From contig NZ_CP163443.1 in the NCBI RefSeq assembly GCF_041053055.1, forward strand, positions 9,655,001 through 9,719,000: 64,000 nt of DNA, in the 5' to 3' direction. This DNA is from Streptomyces sp. R41 (GTDB lineage Bacteria > Actinomycetota > Actinomycetes > Streptomycetales > Streptomycetaceae). The notes below the pieces were generated by a model. That model saw nothing but the letters and a program-made list of their open reading frames with translations. It did no database searches and was not told the origin of the DNA. Shown here one piece after another: positions 16,767 to 25,166 of this stretch (position 1 is the first letter of the stretch; every line of letters begins with the position of its first letter). Both the position numbers and the translations under genes were made by a program.

Positions 16767-19229
16767 TCACGCCGCAAGGGCTTTGGAGGGCAGGTCTTGT
16801 TCGGCCCAGACGACCTTGCCGTCCGTTGCGGAGCGGGAGCCCCACCTGTGGGACAACTGAGCGACGAGGGAAAGACCGCGGCCGTTCTCGTCGATGTTGT
16901 GGGGATGACGGGGGCGTGGGTGGCTGGGGTTGCTGTCGGAGACTTCGCAAGTCAAGAACTGGTGATGGATGAGCCGTAGGCGGATCGGCCCGCCGCCGTA
17001 GCGGATGGCGTTGGTGACCAGTTCACTGACGATCAGCTCCTCGGTGGTCACCAGATGCTCAAGCCCCCATTCGCTGAGCTGACGGGCGGCTGCCTGCCGG
17101 GCGATGCGGACAGCGGCCGGCTCGTTCGGCAGTTCCCAGGAGGCAACCTGGGCCGGTTCGAGTCCGCGAGTCCGCGCAAGGAGCAAGGTGACATCGTCCG
17201 CCGGGGCCTGAGTCGGCAAGGTCTCGATCACGTGGGAGCACAGGTCTTCCAGGGACGAACCGGACTCTGTCAGGGCGGCGCCCAGGCGATCCAGGCCCAC
17301 GTCGATGTCGTCGTCGCGGGACTCGACCAGACCGTCGGTGTAGAGCGCGAGCAGAGTTCCCTCGGGCAGTTCCAGTTCCACGGACTCGAAGGGGACCAGA
17401 CCGAGGCCGAGGCCGAGCGGGGCCCCGGAGGGCATGTCGGGGAAAGTGATCTGGCCCTGCGGGTCGATGATCGCGGGCGGGGGATGCCCGGCCCGCGCCA
17501 TCGTGCACCGTCGGGTGACCGGGTCGTAGACGGCATACAGACAGGTGGCGCCCACCGACGCGGGGAGCTGGTCCGGAGCGTCGGCATCCTCCTCGCTCAG
17601 CCGCCTGACCGTGTCATCGAGGTGCGCCAGCAGTTCGTGGGGAGGCAATTCCATGTTCGCGAGCGTGCGGACGGCGGTGCGCATTCGGCCCATCGTCGCC
17701 GCGGCGTTGATGCCGTGTCCGACCACATCTCCGACGACGAGGGCCACCCGGGCGCCAGACAGTTTGATCACGTCGAACCAGTCGCCCCCCACGCCGTGGT
17801 CCATGTCAGCCGGCACATAGCGCGAGGCCACATCGAGGGCGGCGCCGCCTCCCACATGGTGGGGGAGCAGGTCGCGTTGGAGCGTGAGGGCCGCGGTGCG
17901 TTGGCGGGCGTACTGGAGAGCGTTGTCCAGGCTGAGCGCGGCCCGGGTGACGAGCTCCTCGGCGAGGAGGAGGTCGTCCTCCTGGAACGGCGTCGGCTCC
18001 TCGGAGCGGCCGAACACCGCCAGTCCCAGCACACAGCGCCGCGCACGGATGGGCACGACCATCAAAGAGTGGACGCCGCTGTCACGGAGCTTCTGCGTCC
18101 GCACAGGGTCGTGACGGACCCAGGGGCCTGAATAGGTGTCCAGCACCGGTTCCAGGTAAGACCTGCCCGTGTGCAGGGCGGTGGCGAACAGCGAGGTCGG
18201 GAAGGGGCGGATCACGTCTTGGCGCACCCACGGCAACTTGAGGACACCCGGGTCGATGGAGGCCACACCGGCACGGCGCAGCACAGGTGGGCGGCCGTTC
18301 GCCTTGCCGGTCCCCGCCGAGGGATCCACGCCGAACGGAACCGACTCCATCAGGTCGACGACTGCGTGGTCGGCCAGCAGGGGCACGGCAAGGTCGGCCA
18401 GTTCCTGCCCGGTCCGCATGACCTCGAGGGTGCTGCCGATGCGCGTGCTGGCTTCGCTGAGGATGGCAAGGCGCTCGCGCGCACGCCGGTTGCCGGTGAC
18501 GTCCACGCTCATGGAGCACACTGCCAGTGCCGTGCCGTCCGCGTCCAGGAGGCAGAAGAACGAGGCCGAGAACGCGTGCTCCCGGCGCCGGTCCGTCGAC
18601 GACCACGCCCGGTACTCGTGGACCGTGGTGATGCCACTGTCCAGCACCTGCCGCATCACTACCTCGAGCGCTTCGGCCTCGACGGCGGGCAGTGAGTCCC
18701 GCAGCCGGCGTCCGAACCATCGCTCACGAGGAGTGCCGTGGTGGCGCTCCATGACGTCGTTGACCCAGGTACAGCACAGCTGCGGGTCATAGACGGCGAT
18801 GCCGATCGGTGCGTGGGCCAGGAGCGACTCCCGCACAGCTCCGTTGGACGGCCCCGAGGACAGGGTGCCTATGTCGGTCACGGACACCAGCCACCGGGTG
18901 CCGGCGTCCTGCCCCCACAGCAGCGAGATCCGCAGCGTCATTTTGATGGGGTGGCCGTCGCGGTGGCGGACCGTCACGGTGCCGGACCAGCCCTCCTGGG
19001 CGCGGCACTGCTCGGCGAACGCCGAAGCACTCGGGGCGTCCTCGGCGGGCGGCAGCACGTGTGCGGCGGACCGGCCCACCACTTCCCCCGCCGAGTACCC
19101 GACAAGCTGCTCGGCGGCGTGCGTCCACCCCACGACGGTCCCCTCCGCATCGAGCATGGCTATTGCCGCATCGGGTATCTCTCGGGGGCTCACCGGTTCG
19201 GTGAGTGGCGTGTGGTCGGTGTTCGTCAT
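16767..19229 (-). CDS. PAS-GAF-PP2C (SpoIIE) phosphatase with C-terminal anti-sigma ATPase domain (paralogue)
   Basis: This 820-residue protein has the same order as its downstream neighbour: PAS (about 20-120), PAS (about 130-260, with HAPIGIAVYDPQLCCTWVND), GAF (about 280-430), PP2C (about 450-670, GVGGDWFDVIKL, GDVVGHGINAAATMGRM, YTDGLVESRD) and ATPase (about 690-810, ELIVSELVTNAIRYG, DENGRGLSLVAQLS). The ATG at 19229 is favoured because gggaag lies before it; a frame extending to 19385 has no better site. No sigma factor or STAS antagonist gene is close, so the partners must be elsewhere. The tandem pair arose by duplication. Confidence 0.9.
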   Translation of the reverse strand: MTNTDHTPLTEPVSPREIPDAAIAMLDAEGTVVGWTHAAEQLVGYSAGEVVGRSAAHVLPPAEDAPSASAFAEQCRAQEGWSGTVTVRHRDGHPIKMTLRISLLWGQDAGTRWLVSVTDIGTLSSGPSNGAVRESLLAHAPIGIAVYDPQLCCTWVNDVMERHHGTPRERWFGRRLRDSLPAVEAEALEVVMRQVLDSGITTVHEYRAWSSTDRRREHAFSASFFCLLDADGTALAVCSMSVDVTGNRRARERLAILSEASTRIGSTLEVMRTGQELADLAVPLLADHAVVDLMESVPFGVDPSAGTGKANGRPPVLRRAGVASIDPGVLKLPWVRQDVIRPFPTSLFATALHTGRSYLEPVLDTYSGPWVRHDPVRTQKLRDSGVHSLMVVPIRARRCVLGLAVFGRSEEPTPFQEDDLLLAEELVTRAALSLDNALQYARQRTAALTLQRDLLPHHVGGGAALDVASRYVPADMDHGVGGDWFDVIKLSGARVALVVGDVVGHGINAAATMGRMRTAVRTLANMELPPHELLAHLDDTVRRLSEEDADAPDQLPASVGATCLYAVYDPVTRRCTMARAGHPPPAIIDPQGQITFPDMPSGAPLGLGLGLVPFESVELELPEGTLLALYTDGLVESRDDDIDVGLDRLGAALTESGSSLEDLCSHVIETLPTQAPADDVTLLLARTRGLEPAQVASWELPNEPAAVRIARQAAARQLSEWGLEHLVTTEELIVSELVTNAIRYGGGPIRLRLIHHQFLTCEVSDSNPSHPRPRHPHNIDENGRGLSLVAQLSHRWGSRSATDGKVVWAEQDLPSKALAA

Positions 19230-19494
19230 CCGGTTCTTCCCATCGGTGCGGGTGTGAGACAGCGTCGGCATGTGCGGCGTCGGCCCGATCTGTGGCCGTG
19301 GTGGAAGCCGGCACGACGTCTGCCAACCTTGGACGACTTTGTCCACTTCTGATGAAATAGTCAGATACGACCGCTTTATCGTCAAGTCCCCCGAAGCTGA
19401 TCAAATGCCCAGATATGACCGTGCGCTGTCAGGTCACGCCATCGCGGAGTCGGGACTGGTGGGCCAGGGTGGACAGTTGAGACTGGCAGTGCAA

Positions 19495-19508
19495 TGATGA
19501 ATTCATCA
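19495..19508. promoter_or_regulatory. Palindromic operator upstream of TetR gene
   Basis: TGATGAATTCATCA is a perfect 14-bp palindrome 31 bases before the TetR start codon. Related sequences (TGATGAGATTATCA and TGATGATTTCCTCA) stand before the paralogous TetR at 61973, so this is probably the operator type bound by this TetR subgroup. Confidence 0.6.
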
Positions 19509-19539
19509 GAATTGCTGCTCTTGTTTATGGAGCACGCCG

Positions 19540-20169
19540 ATGCCAGTCACACGCAGGAACCGATTCGAACGCCGTCGCGCCGAGACCCGCCAGGCACTCG
19601 TCCGCGCCGCGCGGCAGATCCTGGCCGAGTCCGGCGGCACCAGCGCCAGCATCCATGCCATCGCGGAGCGCGCGGACGTGGGCCTCGGCTCCTTCTACAA
19701 CCACTTCACGGGCAAGCCGGACCTGTTCGACGCGGCCGTGGCCGATGCACTCGAGGAGTACGCCCAAGCCGTCGACGAACGCCTGCACGGCGTCGATGAT
19801 CCCGCCGAGCGCCTCGCTGGGGGCGTGCGGCTCAGCGCGCGCATGGCCGAGTCATACCCGGAGATCATGCAGATCCTGTGCCACAGCCAGCTCGGTCGTA
19901 TATGCGCCGGCGACAGACTGGCTCCGCTGGCGAAGCGCGACGTGGAGCAGGGCATGGCCGCAGGCCGGTTCACCGTGGTCGACCCGGTGATCGCCCTGAC
20001 CGTGCTGAACGGCAGCCTGCTGGCGCTCCTGGAGTTGTGGTGCAACCAGCCCGGGGCCGACAGCGACCAGGCCGCAGGCACGATGGCCGAGATGATCCTG
20101 CACATGCTCGGCCTCTCCCCGGATGAGGCCCGTGACCTCGCCCGGCGGCCCCTTCCCGCGGCAGCGTGA
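19540..20169 (+). CDS. TetR family regulator, next to P450 operon
   Basis: This 209-residue protein has the HTH RQALVRAARQILAESGG, SIHAIAERADVGLGSFYNHF and GKPDLFDAAV. It is a close paralogue of the TetR at 61973 (shared RNRFERRRAETRQALVRAAR) and of a fragment at 26155. Start ATG 19540 has ggag 8 bases upstream. It converges with the P450 gene (112 bases between stops), so it is not divergent to its presumed target; the palindrome at 19495 suggests autoregulation. Its conserved association with the P450 3' end in the degraded second copy supports a functional link. Confidence 0.88.
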   Translation: MPVTRRNRFERRRAETRQALVRAARQILAESGGTSASIHAIAERADVGLGSFYNHFTGKPDLFDAAVADALEEYAQAVDERLHGVDDPAERLAGGVRLSARMAESYPEIMQILCHSQLGRICAGDRLAPLAKRDVEQGMAAGRFTVVDPVIALTVLNGSLLALLELWCNQPGADSDQAAGTMAEMILHMLGLSPDEARDLARRPLPAAA

Positions 20170-20280
20170 AGAGCATCCTGTCGCGCACCGGCCGACTGGC
20201 GCCGACTGCGCACCGGTTCCTGCGGCCTGCGTAATGCAGCGGGGTGGCTGGTTTCCCTCGCTTGCTGTCGCCCCGCAGCC

Positions 20281-21480
20281 TCAGAGTTGGATGGGCAGGT
20301 GGCGGGGTCCGCGGAGCATGGCGTTCTGGCGGTAGGGAGGCGGGTCCTGGACCAGGCGGGCCGTGCCGAGGTGGGGGAGCAGCGCGCCGAGCGCGGCCTC
20401 GGCTTCGATACGGGCGAGTGGCGCGCCGAAGCACAGGTGGATACCGCTGCCGAAGCCGACGTGCTGGTTGTCCGGGCGGGTGGGGTCGAACCGGTCGGGT
20501 TCGCTGAACCGCATGGGGTCGCGGCTGCCCGAGGCCAGCGCCAGGATGACTGACGTGCCGGCGGGGATCGTGGTGCCGGCGACGTCGATGTCGACGAGGG
20601 GAACCCGCTCGCGCATGTGGACCGGGGGCTCGTAGCGCAGCAGTTCCTCCACCGCTTGCGGCAGCAGGCCGGGATCTTCGCGCAGACGGTCCAGCTGGTC
20701 GGGCCGGCGCAACAGGGTGAGGACGCCGTTGGCGATCAGATTGACCGTGGTCTCGTGTCCGGCGATGAACAGCAGGATGGTGTTCACCGCCAGGTTCTCC
20801 TCGCTGAGCCGTACGGCCGGGTCCGTTTCGTTGACGAGGTCGGAGAGCATGTCGCCGGTGGGCCGACCGCGGCGCTGTTCGGCGAGTTGGACCAGGTACT
20901 GGCCCATCTCCTGCTCCGCCTGGCCGGCCGCCTGGTCCCGTTCGGCGGTGTCACCTTCGGGCCCGATGTCGGCGGACGCGACGAGGGTGTCGGTCCAGTC
21001 CTGGAAGAGCTGCTCGTCCTTGTCCGGGATGCCGAGCAGGCGGCAGATCACGGTAACGGGAAGTGGGTAGGCGAAGTCGTCGACGACGTCGATCTGCCTG
21101 CCCTCCTGGAACACTTCCGCCAGTTCCTTGGTCAGCTGGACGATCTCGCCGCGCATGGAGTCGACCCGGCCCGGACTGTGCGGCGGGCCGAACGGCCGCA
21201 TGGCCGAGTTGCGCAGCCGGTGGTGCTCGGGGTCGTCGAGCCGCAGGAACGACGGTTGTCGTGTCACCTCGTACGGAGCGGGAGCGGTGCGCGAGCGCGC
21301 ATCAGCACTCATCCGGGGGTCGTGCAGCAGCGCGACGATCTCGTGGTAAGTGCCGATCAGGTAGCTGCCGTCCGCCTGCCGCACCGCGGGCCCCGCCTCG
21401 CGGAGTTCCGCATACAGCGGGTAGGGGTCGGGGCGGTTGGCGTAGTCGGAGATCCGGGCCAGCAGGGTGTCGGAGGCCAT
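20281..21480 (-). CDS. Cytochrome P450, class I bacterial type
   Basis: This 399-residue soluble P450 has the I-helix AGHETTVNLIANG, the ExxR motif in VEELLRYEPP, and the heme loop [18 protein letters not shown] with Cys350 as thiolate ligand. The acid-alcohol pair (E-T in GHETT) is intact, so an oxygen-activating monooxygenase is expected. It is the last gene of an operon ferredoxin, ferredoxin reductase, P450, which supplies both redox partners; the gap to the reductase is 31 bases. Start ATG has gaggagccacc upstream. The substrate is unknown. A decayed duplicate of its 3' end lies at 26262-26485. Confidence 0.95.
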   Translation of the reverse strand: MASDTLLARISDYANRPDPYPLYAELREAGPAVRQADGSYLIGTYHEIVALLHDPRMSADARSRTAPAPYEVTRQPSFLRLDDPEHHRLRNSAMRPFGPPHSPGRVDSMRGEIVQLTKELAEVFQEGRQIDVVDDFAYPLPVTVICRLLGIPDKDEQLFQDWTDTLVASADIGPEGDTAERDQAAGQAEQEMGQYLVQLAEQRRGRPTGDMLSDLVNETDPAVRLSEENLAVNTILLFIAGHETTVNLIANGVLTLLRRPDQLDRLREDPGLLPQAVEELLRYEPPVHMRERVPLVDIDVAGTTIPAGTSVILALASGSRDPMRFSEPDRFDPTRPDNQHVGFGSGIHLCFGAPLARIEAEAALGALLPHLGTARLVQDPPPYRQNAMLRGPRHLPIQL

Positions 21481-21511
21481 GGTGGCTCCTCGTGGTGGGG
21501 CGGGACGTGGG

Positions 21512-22876
21512 TCAGCCGGGCTGCACCAGCGTCAGCCGGCGATCCGGCAGGTAACCGGTGAGCGCCACGGTGGGGCCGTGGGACAGCCCGCTCGGATCCG
21601 GCACGTCGGACGGAATCGCGACGTCGGCCGCGATCGCACGGTCCTGGGCGCCGGGCGGGGGCGGGAACGGAGCAGCCGTCTCGATCAGGTGCTTGTAGTA
21701 GTCGAGCGACTTGGCCATGTCGACGGTGACCGCGGCGGTGACCCGCCCCTTGTAGCCGTAGACCACTGCCAGGCGGCGCGCCTCCAGAGAGCCTTGGGCG
21801 ATGACCACATGGTCGGAGTAGGTGGGCACGCCCACCGACTTGATGTTGAGCCCGAACTGGGTCGACCAGAACGACGGGACGGCCAGGTGCGGGCGCTGCA
21901 GGGGCCCCGGATTGACCATGTTGTGGGCCGCAACCTCGGCCTGCTCGACCGCGTTGCCCCAATGCTCCAGGGAGAGCATCTGATAATCGAACAGTGGGTG
22001 GGGGAAGCGGGAGACGTCACCGGCCACGAAGACGTCGTCGGTGACGATTCCGTACATGTTGAAGGCCCGGCATCCGGCGTCGCAGGCGATCCCGCGCGGG
22101 CCCGCCGCCAGCCCGGACTCCGCCAGCCATTCGACGTTGCGTACCGCGCCCAGCGCCACGACGCAGACGTCGGCGTCGACACGGGTGCCGTCGGACAGCT
22201 CCGCACCGGTGAAGCTGCCGTTCCCGCGCAGGGCGGTGACCGTCACCCCGGTGCGCAGGTCCACGCCGTGGTTGCGGTGCATGACGGCCGCGAGCTTCGA
22301 CAGGGTGCCGCCGAGCGCGCCCACCAGGGGTGCGGGGCCACGTTCTGCGACCGTGACCTCCAGTCCCCGCTCCCGGCAGGCCGAGGCGATCTCCGAGCCC
22401 GTGAAACCGGCGCCGATCACCAGCACCCGCTCAGGCCCGGCGGCCAGCCGCTCGGCCAGCCCCCCGGCGTCCTCGCGGGTGCGCAGGGTGAACACCCCGT
22501 CCAGGGAGGCTTCCTCCGGGTTGGGCCAGGGCCGCGCGCGGGTCCCGGTGGCGATCAGCAGCCGGTCGTACGGCAGTGACTCGCCGTCCTCCAGCAGCAC
22601 CTGTTTCGCGAGCAGATCCACGCCGGTGGCGCGCACGCCCAGCCGCCAATCGGCGTTCGGGTCCCGGCGCATCGGCAGCCCGGTGGTGTCCGCCGTAGCC
22701 TGGCCGAGCAGCACCTGCTTGGACAGCGGCGGTCGGTCGTAGGGCGGGTGGGGCTCGTCCCCGACCACGGTCAGTGAGCCGGTGAAGCCCTCCTCGCGCA
22801 GCGCCTCCGCGGCCCTGAGCCCGGCCAGCGACGCGCCGACGATGACGATACGGCCCTCCTTGAGGTCACCGGGCAC
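21512..22876 (-). CDS. FAD-dependent ferredoxin reductase for the P450 system
   Basis: This 454-residue protein has two dinucleotide-binding motifs: RIVIVGASLAGLRAAEALRE for FAD and RVLVIGAGFTGSEIASACRE for NAD(P)H. VFVAGDVSRFPHPLF, the second FAD-binding motif, follows. This is the putidaredoxin-reductase/rubredoxin-reductase type, which passes electrons from NAD(P)H to a small iron-sulfur ferredoxin. Start GTG 22876 overlaps the ferredoxin gene by 11 bases with ggaggtgagc just upstream, so the two are translationally coupled. It precedes the P450 gene. The C-terminal reductase domain seems complete. Confidence 0.93.
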   Translation of the reverse strand: MPGDLKEGRIVIVGASLAGLRAAEALREEGFTGSLTVVGDEPHPPYDRPPLSKQVLLGQATADTTGLPMRRDPNADWRLGVRATGVDLLAKQVLLEDGESLPYDRLLIATGTRARPWPNPEEASLDGVFTLRTREDAGGLAERLAAGPERVLVIGAGFTGSEIASACRERGLEVTVAERGPAPLVGALGGTLSKLAAVMHRNHGVDLRTGVTVTALRGNGSFTGAELSDGTRVDADVCVVALGAVRNVEWLAESGLAAGPRGIACDAGCRAFNMYGIVTDDVFVAGDVSRFPHPLFDYQMLSLEHWGNAVEQAEVAAHNMVNPGPLQRPHLAVPSFWSTQFGLNIKSVGVPTYSDHVVIAQGSLEARRLAVVYGYKGRVTAAVTVDMAKSLDYYKHLIETAAPFPPPPGAQDRAIAADVAIPSDVPDPSGLSHGPTVALTGYLPDRRLTLVQPG

Positions 22877-23075
22877 CGGCGCTCACCTCCTCACCGAGGA
22901 GGATCGCCTGCACCGGGCACGCCGCCGCGGCCTGGCGCACGCGCTCGACCTGGTCGTCGGGGACGGCCGTGGCGTACAGCAACCCCTCTTCGCCGTGCAG
23001 CTCGAACACCTCCGGCGCGAGGAAGACGCACTGCGCGTAGCCCTGGCAGCGCGTGAGATCCACAACGGTCTGCAT
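22866..23075 (-). CDS. Small [3Fe-4S]-type ferredoxin, P450 redox partner
   Basis: This 69-residue protein, MQTVVDLTRCQGYAQCVFLA onward, has CQGYAQC and a distal ACPVQAI, the three-cysteine pattern of actinobacterial single-cluster ferredoxins (Cx5C...CP) that usually hold a [3Fe-4S] cluster. It shuttles electrons from the reductase encoded next to the P450 two genes downstream. Start ATG 23075 has gagggag before it. The decayed copy of this gene at 26403-26615 is fused in frame to a P450 fragment. Confidence 0.92.
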   Translation of the reverse strand: MQTVVDLTRCQGYAQCVFLAPEVFELHGEEGLLYATAVPDDQVERVRQAAAACPVQAILLGEEVSAGAR

Positions 23076-23202
23076 CCCCACCACTCCCTCCGTTGTCGCA
23101 CCCCCTCCTTTCCAGCATGGGGCCGGACCCGGGCGCCCGCATGCCACGGCTCCGGAGACGGAAATCCCGGGCAGCTCGCCTGCCCAGGGCGACGGCTCAG
23201 CT

Positions 23203-23430
23203 CAGGGCGTGGTCGAGTCCGAGGGCCGCGCCGATGAGGGAAAGGGTGGGTGAACGCCCGGGAATTGCTGGGAAGTTGCTTGCCGGTGTGGCTGATCTCC
23301 TCGGTGTAGAGCCCGAGGTGGTCGATGCAGGTGAGCATCTTCCCGAAGGCCGGTCGGACTTCGTCCAGGCGGCCGACGCGGTCTCGGCGAGGACGCCGTG
23401 CTGTTCATGCCGCTGCCGGCAGTGCGGGCC
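23203..23430 (-). pseudogene. GH15 glycosidase relic, C-terminal end
   Basis: Minus-strand frames encode, with shifts, HLGLYTEEISHTGKQLP, AFTHPF and IGAALGLDHALS. These match the end of the intact GH15 protein at 26717 ([18 protein letters not shown] and [19 protein letters not shown]). The reading frame is broken at least twice and only about 75 codons are recognisable. It follows the ferredoxin gene exactly as the intact GH15 gene follows the decayed ferredoxin at 26.6 kb. Confidence 0.75.
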
Positions 23431-23453
23431 ATTTTCGCCGCGCCTCGACAGTT

Positions 23454-23501
23454 CCATACGTCGTATGGTAATCCTGGGGGGTACTTCCGTACGCCGTATG
23501 G
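23454..23501. promoter_or_regulatory. Two copies of 15-bp operator before the secreted-protein cluster
   Basis: CCATACGTCGTATGG at 23454-23468 is a perfect palindrome, identical to the one at 30118. CCGTACGCCGTATGG at 23487-23501 is a variant whose centre is 33 bases away, about three helical turns. They lie 86-133 bases before the secreted-protein start. The other sites are at 25152, 29317, 30118 and 30144. Confidence 0.75.
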
Positions 23502-23586
23502 AAGAGTTTGCTCGGATCACACCAGGCGCCGCATATCGCCTGCATGTAGCCGATGGTGCAGATCGCACAATCGGGAAGGAAAGACC

Positions 23587-23841
23587 ATGAAGAAGCTCAC
23601 GAGGCGCGTTGCCGTCACCGCTTTCTCTGTGGCGGTCGCGGGTGTCGCCGTTCTCGGCGCCGGGGGCACCGCTTCGGCCGCGACTTCTGCATCCGCGCAC
23701 GTTCAGCGCCCGGCCCTCAGCGTCAACGCCGTCGACTACCGCTGGGACCACGGTGTCGGCTACCTGCTCGAACTGGGCTACTCCTGGGACGAGATCTATG
23801 GCTGGCACCACGACGGCCGGGATGAGATCAGCGGTCGCTGA
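23587..23841 (+). CDS. Small secreted protein, unknown function
   Basis: This 84-residue protein has a classical signal peptide: MKKLTRRVAVTAFSVAVAG, a hydrophobic stretch and the Ala-rich end GTASA, with cleavage likely after ASA (about residue 31). The mature part of roughly 50 residues is rich in Tyr, Trp and His (DYRWDHGVGYLLELGYSWDE then YGWHHDGRDE) and has no Cys. ATG 23587 has ggaaggaaag upstream. It is preceded by two copies of the 15-bp operator and followed after 27 bases by an SsgA-like gene, probably in one operon. No family recognised. Confidence 0.75.
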   Translation: MKKLTRRVAVTAFSVAVAGVAVLGAGGTASAATSASAHVQRPALSVNAVDYRWDHGVGYLLELGYSWDEIYGWHHDGRDEISGR

Positions 23842-23868
23842 ACGCCGCTCAGGCAGGAGTGAAAGTCG

Positions 23869-24288
23869 ATGGAGTCTTTGAAGACCGTCATGCAGGGGGT
23901 GGCCGTAGAGCTTGTTGTCTCGCGCACCTACTCGCTGTCGATGTGCATGAGCCTGCGCTACGAGCCCACTGATCCCTATGTCGTCCGTGCCACCTTTTTC
24001 ACCGACACCGACGAGCCGGCCGAATGGGTCCTGGGGCGTGATCTTCTGGCCGATGGCCTGAGGGGTTCCGCAGGCTGTGGGGACATCCGGGTGTGGTCGG
24101 CCGTAGGCCGTGGTGACCATGCGATGTACATCGTCCTCGGGGCTCCCGCGGGCACCGCCTTGCTCGAGGTTCCCGTGCGGGACGTCAGGGCCTTCCTGGA
24201 GGACACGGAGGCGCTGGTGCCACGGGGTACCGAGTCCGGACACATCGACTGGGAGCTCGAACTGGCGAATCTGTTCGCGAAAGGCTGA
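23869..24288 (+). CDS. SsgA-like sporulation/cell-division regulator (SALP)
   Basis: This 139-residue protein shows the SsgA/SsgB fold pattern: LRYEPTDPYVVRATFF, WVLGRDLLADGLRGSAG, GDIRVWSAVGRGDHAMYIVL and the C-terminal EVPVRDVRAFLEDTEALVP. These proteins, restricted to sporulating actinobacteria, guide septum site selection and peptidoglycan processing during sporulation. The family marks the host as Streptomyces-like. It lies between a secreted-protein gene and a NIPSNAP gene on the same strand, an accessory context rather than one of the conserved ssg loci. Start ATG 23869 has aggag 8 bases upstream. Confidence 0.88.
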   Translation: MESLKTVMQGVAVELVVSRTYSLSMCMSLRYEPTDPYVVRATFFTDTDEPAEWVLGRDLLADGLRGSAGCGDIRVWSAVGRGDHAMYIVLGAPAGTALLEVPVRDVRAFLEDTEALVPRGTESGHIDWELELANLFAKG

Positions 24289-24358
24289 GAGAAGCCTCCC
24301 AACCGCCGTGCCGCTGGGGACCTTTGACCCGGCGACAGAAGAGAAGGAAAGAGTGTTC

Positions 24359-24688
24359 ATGTCCCAGTACCAGCTTCGTGTCTACACACTGCGCAGCCCT
24401 GAGGCGCTCGTCGCCTACGAGAACATCTGGGCGAAGCACATTCCCGGTATGGCCAAGCACAGGATCGCCACGCACGGCGTCTGGACGGTGCCCGCAACTC
24501 CTGGGAGTGAGGCGCCCCAGCTGTACGCCCTCGTTTCCTACCGGGACGCCGACGACGTTCAGGAGCGGCTGGAGGCGTACCTGTCCAGCCCCGAATTCCG
24601 CGCGGACATGGAGGGCTTCGACATCAGCCAGATCGTCGGCGTCGCCGAGTCCGTGCTGACGCCCACCGCCGACTCTCCCTTGCGGTGA
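24359..24688 (+). CDS. NIPSNAP family protein
   Basis: This 109-residue dimeric alpha/beta-barrel protein begins MSQYQLRVYTLRSPEALVAY and continues with IWAKHIPGMAKHRIATHGVW and LVSYRDADDVQERLEAYLSS, the NIPSNAP/ABM-type ferredoxin-like fold. Many small actinobacterial relatives are uncharacterised or accompany degradative enzymes. ATG 24359 has a purine-rich gaaggaaagag upstream. It is 70 bases behind the SsgA-like gene and ahead of a TetR gene on the same strand. A truncated copy sits on the other strand at 25983-26084. Confidence 0.82.
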   Translation: MSQYQLRVYTLRSPEALVAYENIWAKHIPGMAKHRIATHGVWTVPATPGSEAPQLYALVSYRDADDVQERLEAYLSSPEFRADMEGFDISQIVGVAESVLTPTADSPLR

Positions 24689-25151
24689 CGGGTACCGAGC
24701 CGCTCGAAGTCTGCGGCGACCTTCTCGGTCGTGTCACGCCGCGCAACTCCGCCAAGGCGCCCGCTGGACGGCAGCGGGCATGGACGAGACCGGCGAGGTC
24801 GGGGGGAGTTGCGGAGGACCCGGTTGAGTGCGTGCTTAGGGCGGGCTGTCGCCCGCAGAGCGCGCACGTGGATCCGCTGACGGTGTACACCACCAGGTCG
24901 GCCACGGATCGGTCGCCCGGCCCAGCCGCAGCGCACCGCGCATCTGCAGCGGCCGCATGGAGAGGGCCTTCCCGGATGTGATGGGTGCCTCCTCATACGC
25001 CGCAGCCTGAGCCCGCCCGACCACGGGCCGCAGGCGACTTCCAGGAACAGGAACCACGGCCCGTTCCGCCCGTTCGGGTGCCGTACGTAGGTCCGCAGGA
25101 GTGACCGTCACCACGGGCGGCGAGTCCCCCTCGCTGGCATACGGCTTGATA
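24689..25151. other. Intergenic region before TetR gene, no gene seen
   Basis: The 460-bp stretch has open frames on both strands but none with a start, ribosome-binding site or recognisable motif. Near its right end gcatacgg (25137-25144) is a half-site of the 15-bp operator. Confidence 0.5.
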
Positions 25152-25166
25152 ACGTACATCGTATGG
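25152..25166 (+). promoter_or_regulatory. 15-bp operator overlapping the TetR start codon
   Basis: ACGTACATCGTATGG matches the palindrome CCATACGTCGTATGG at 12 of 15 positions, and its ATG is the start codon of the TetR gene at 25163. A repressor bound here would cover the translation start and probably the transcription start. Confidence 0.6.
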
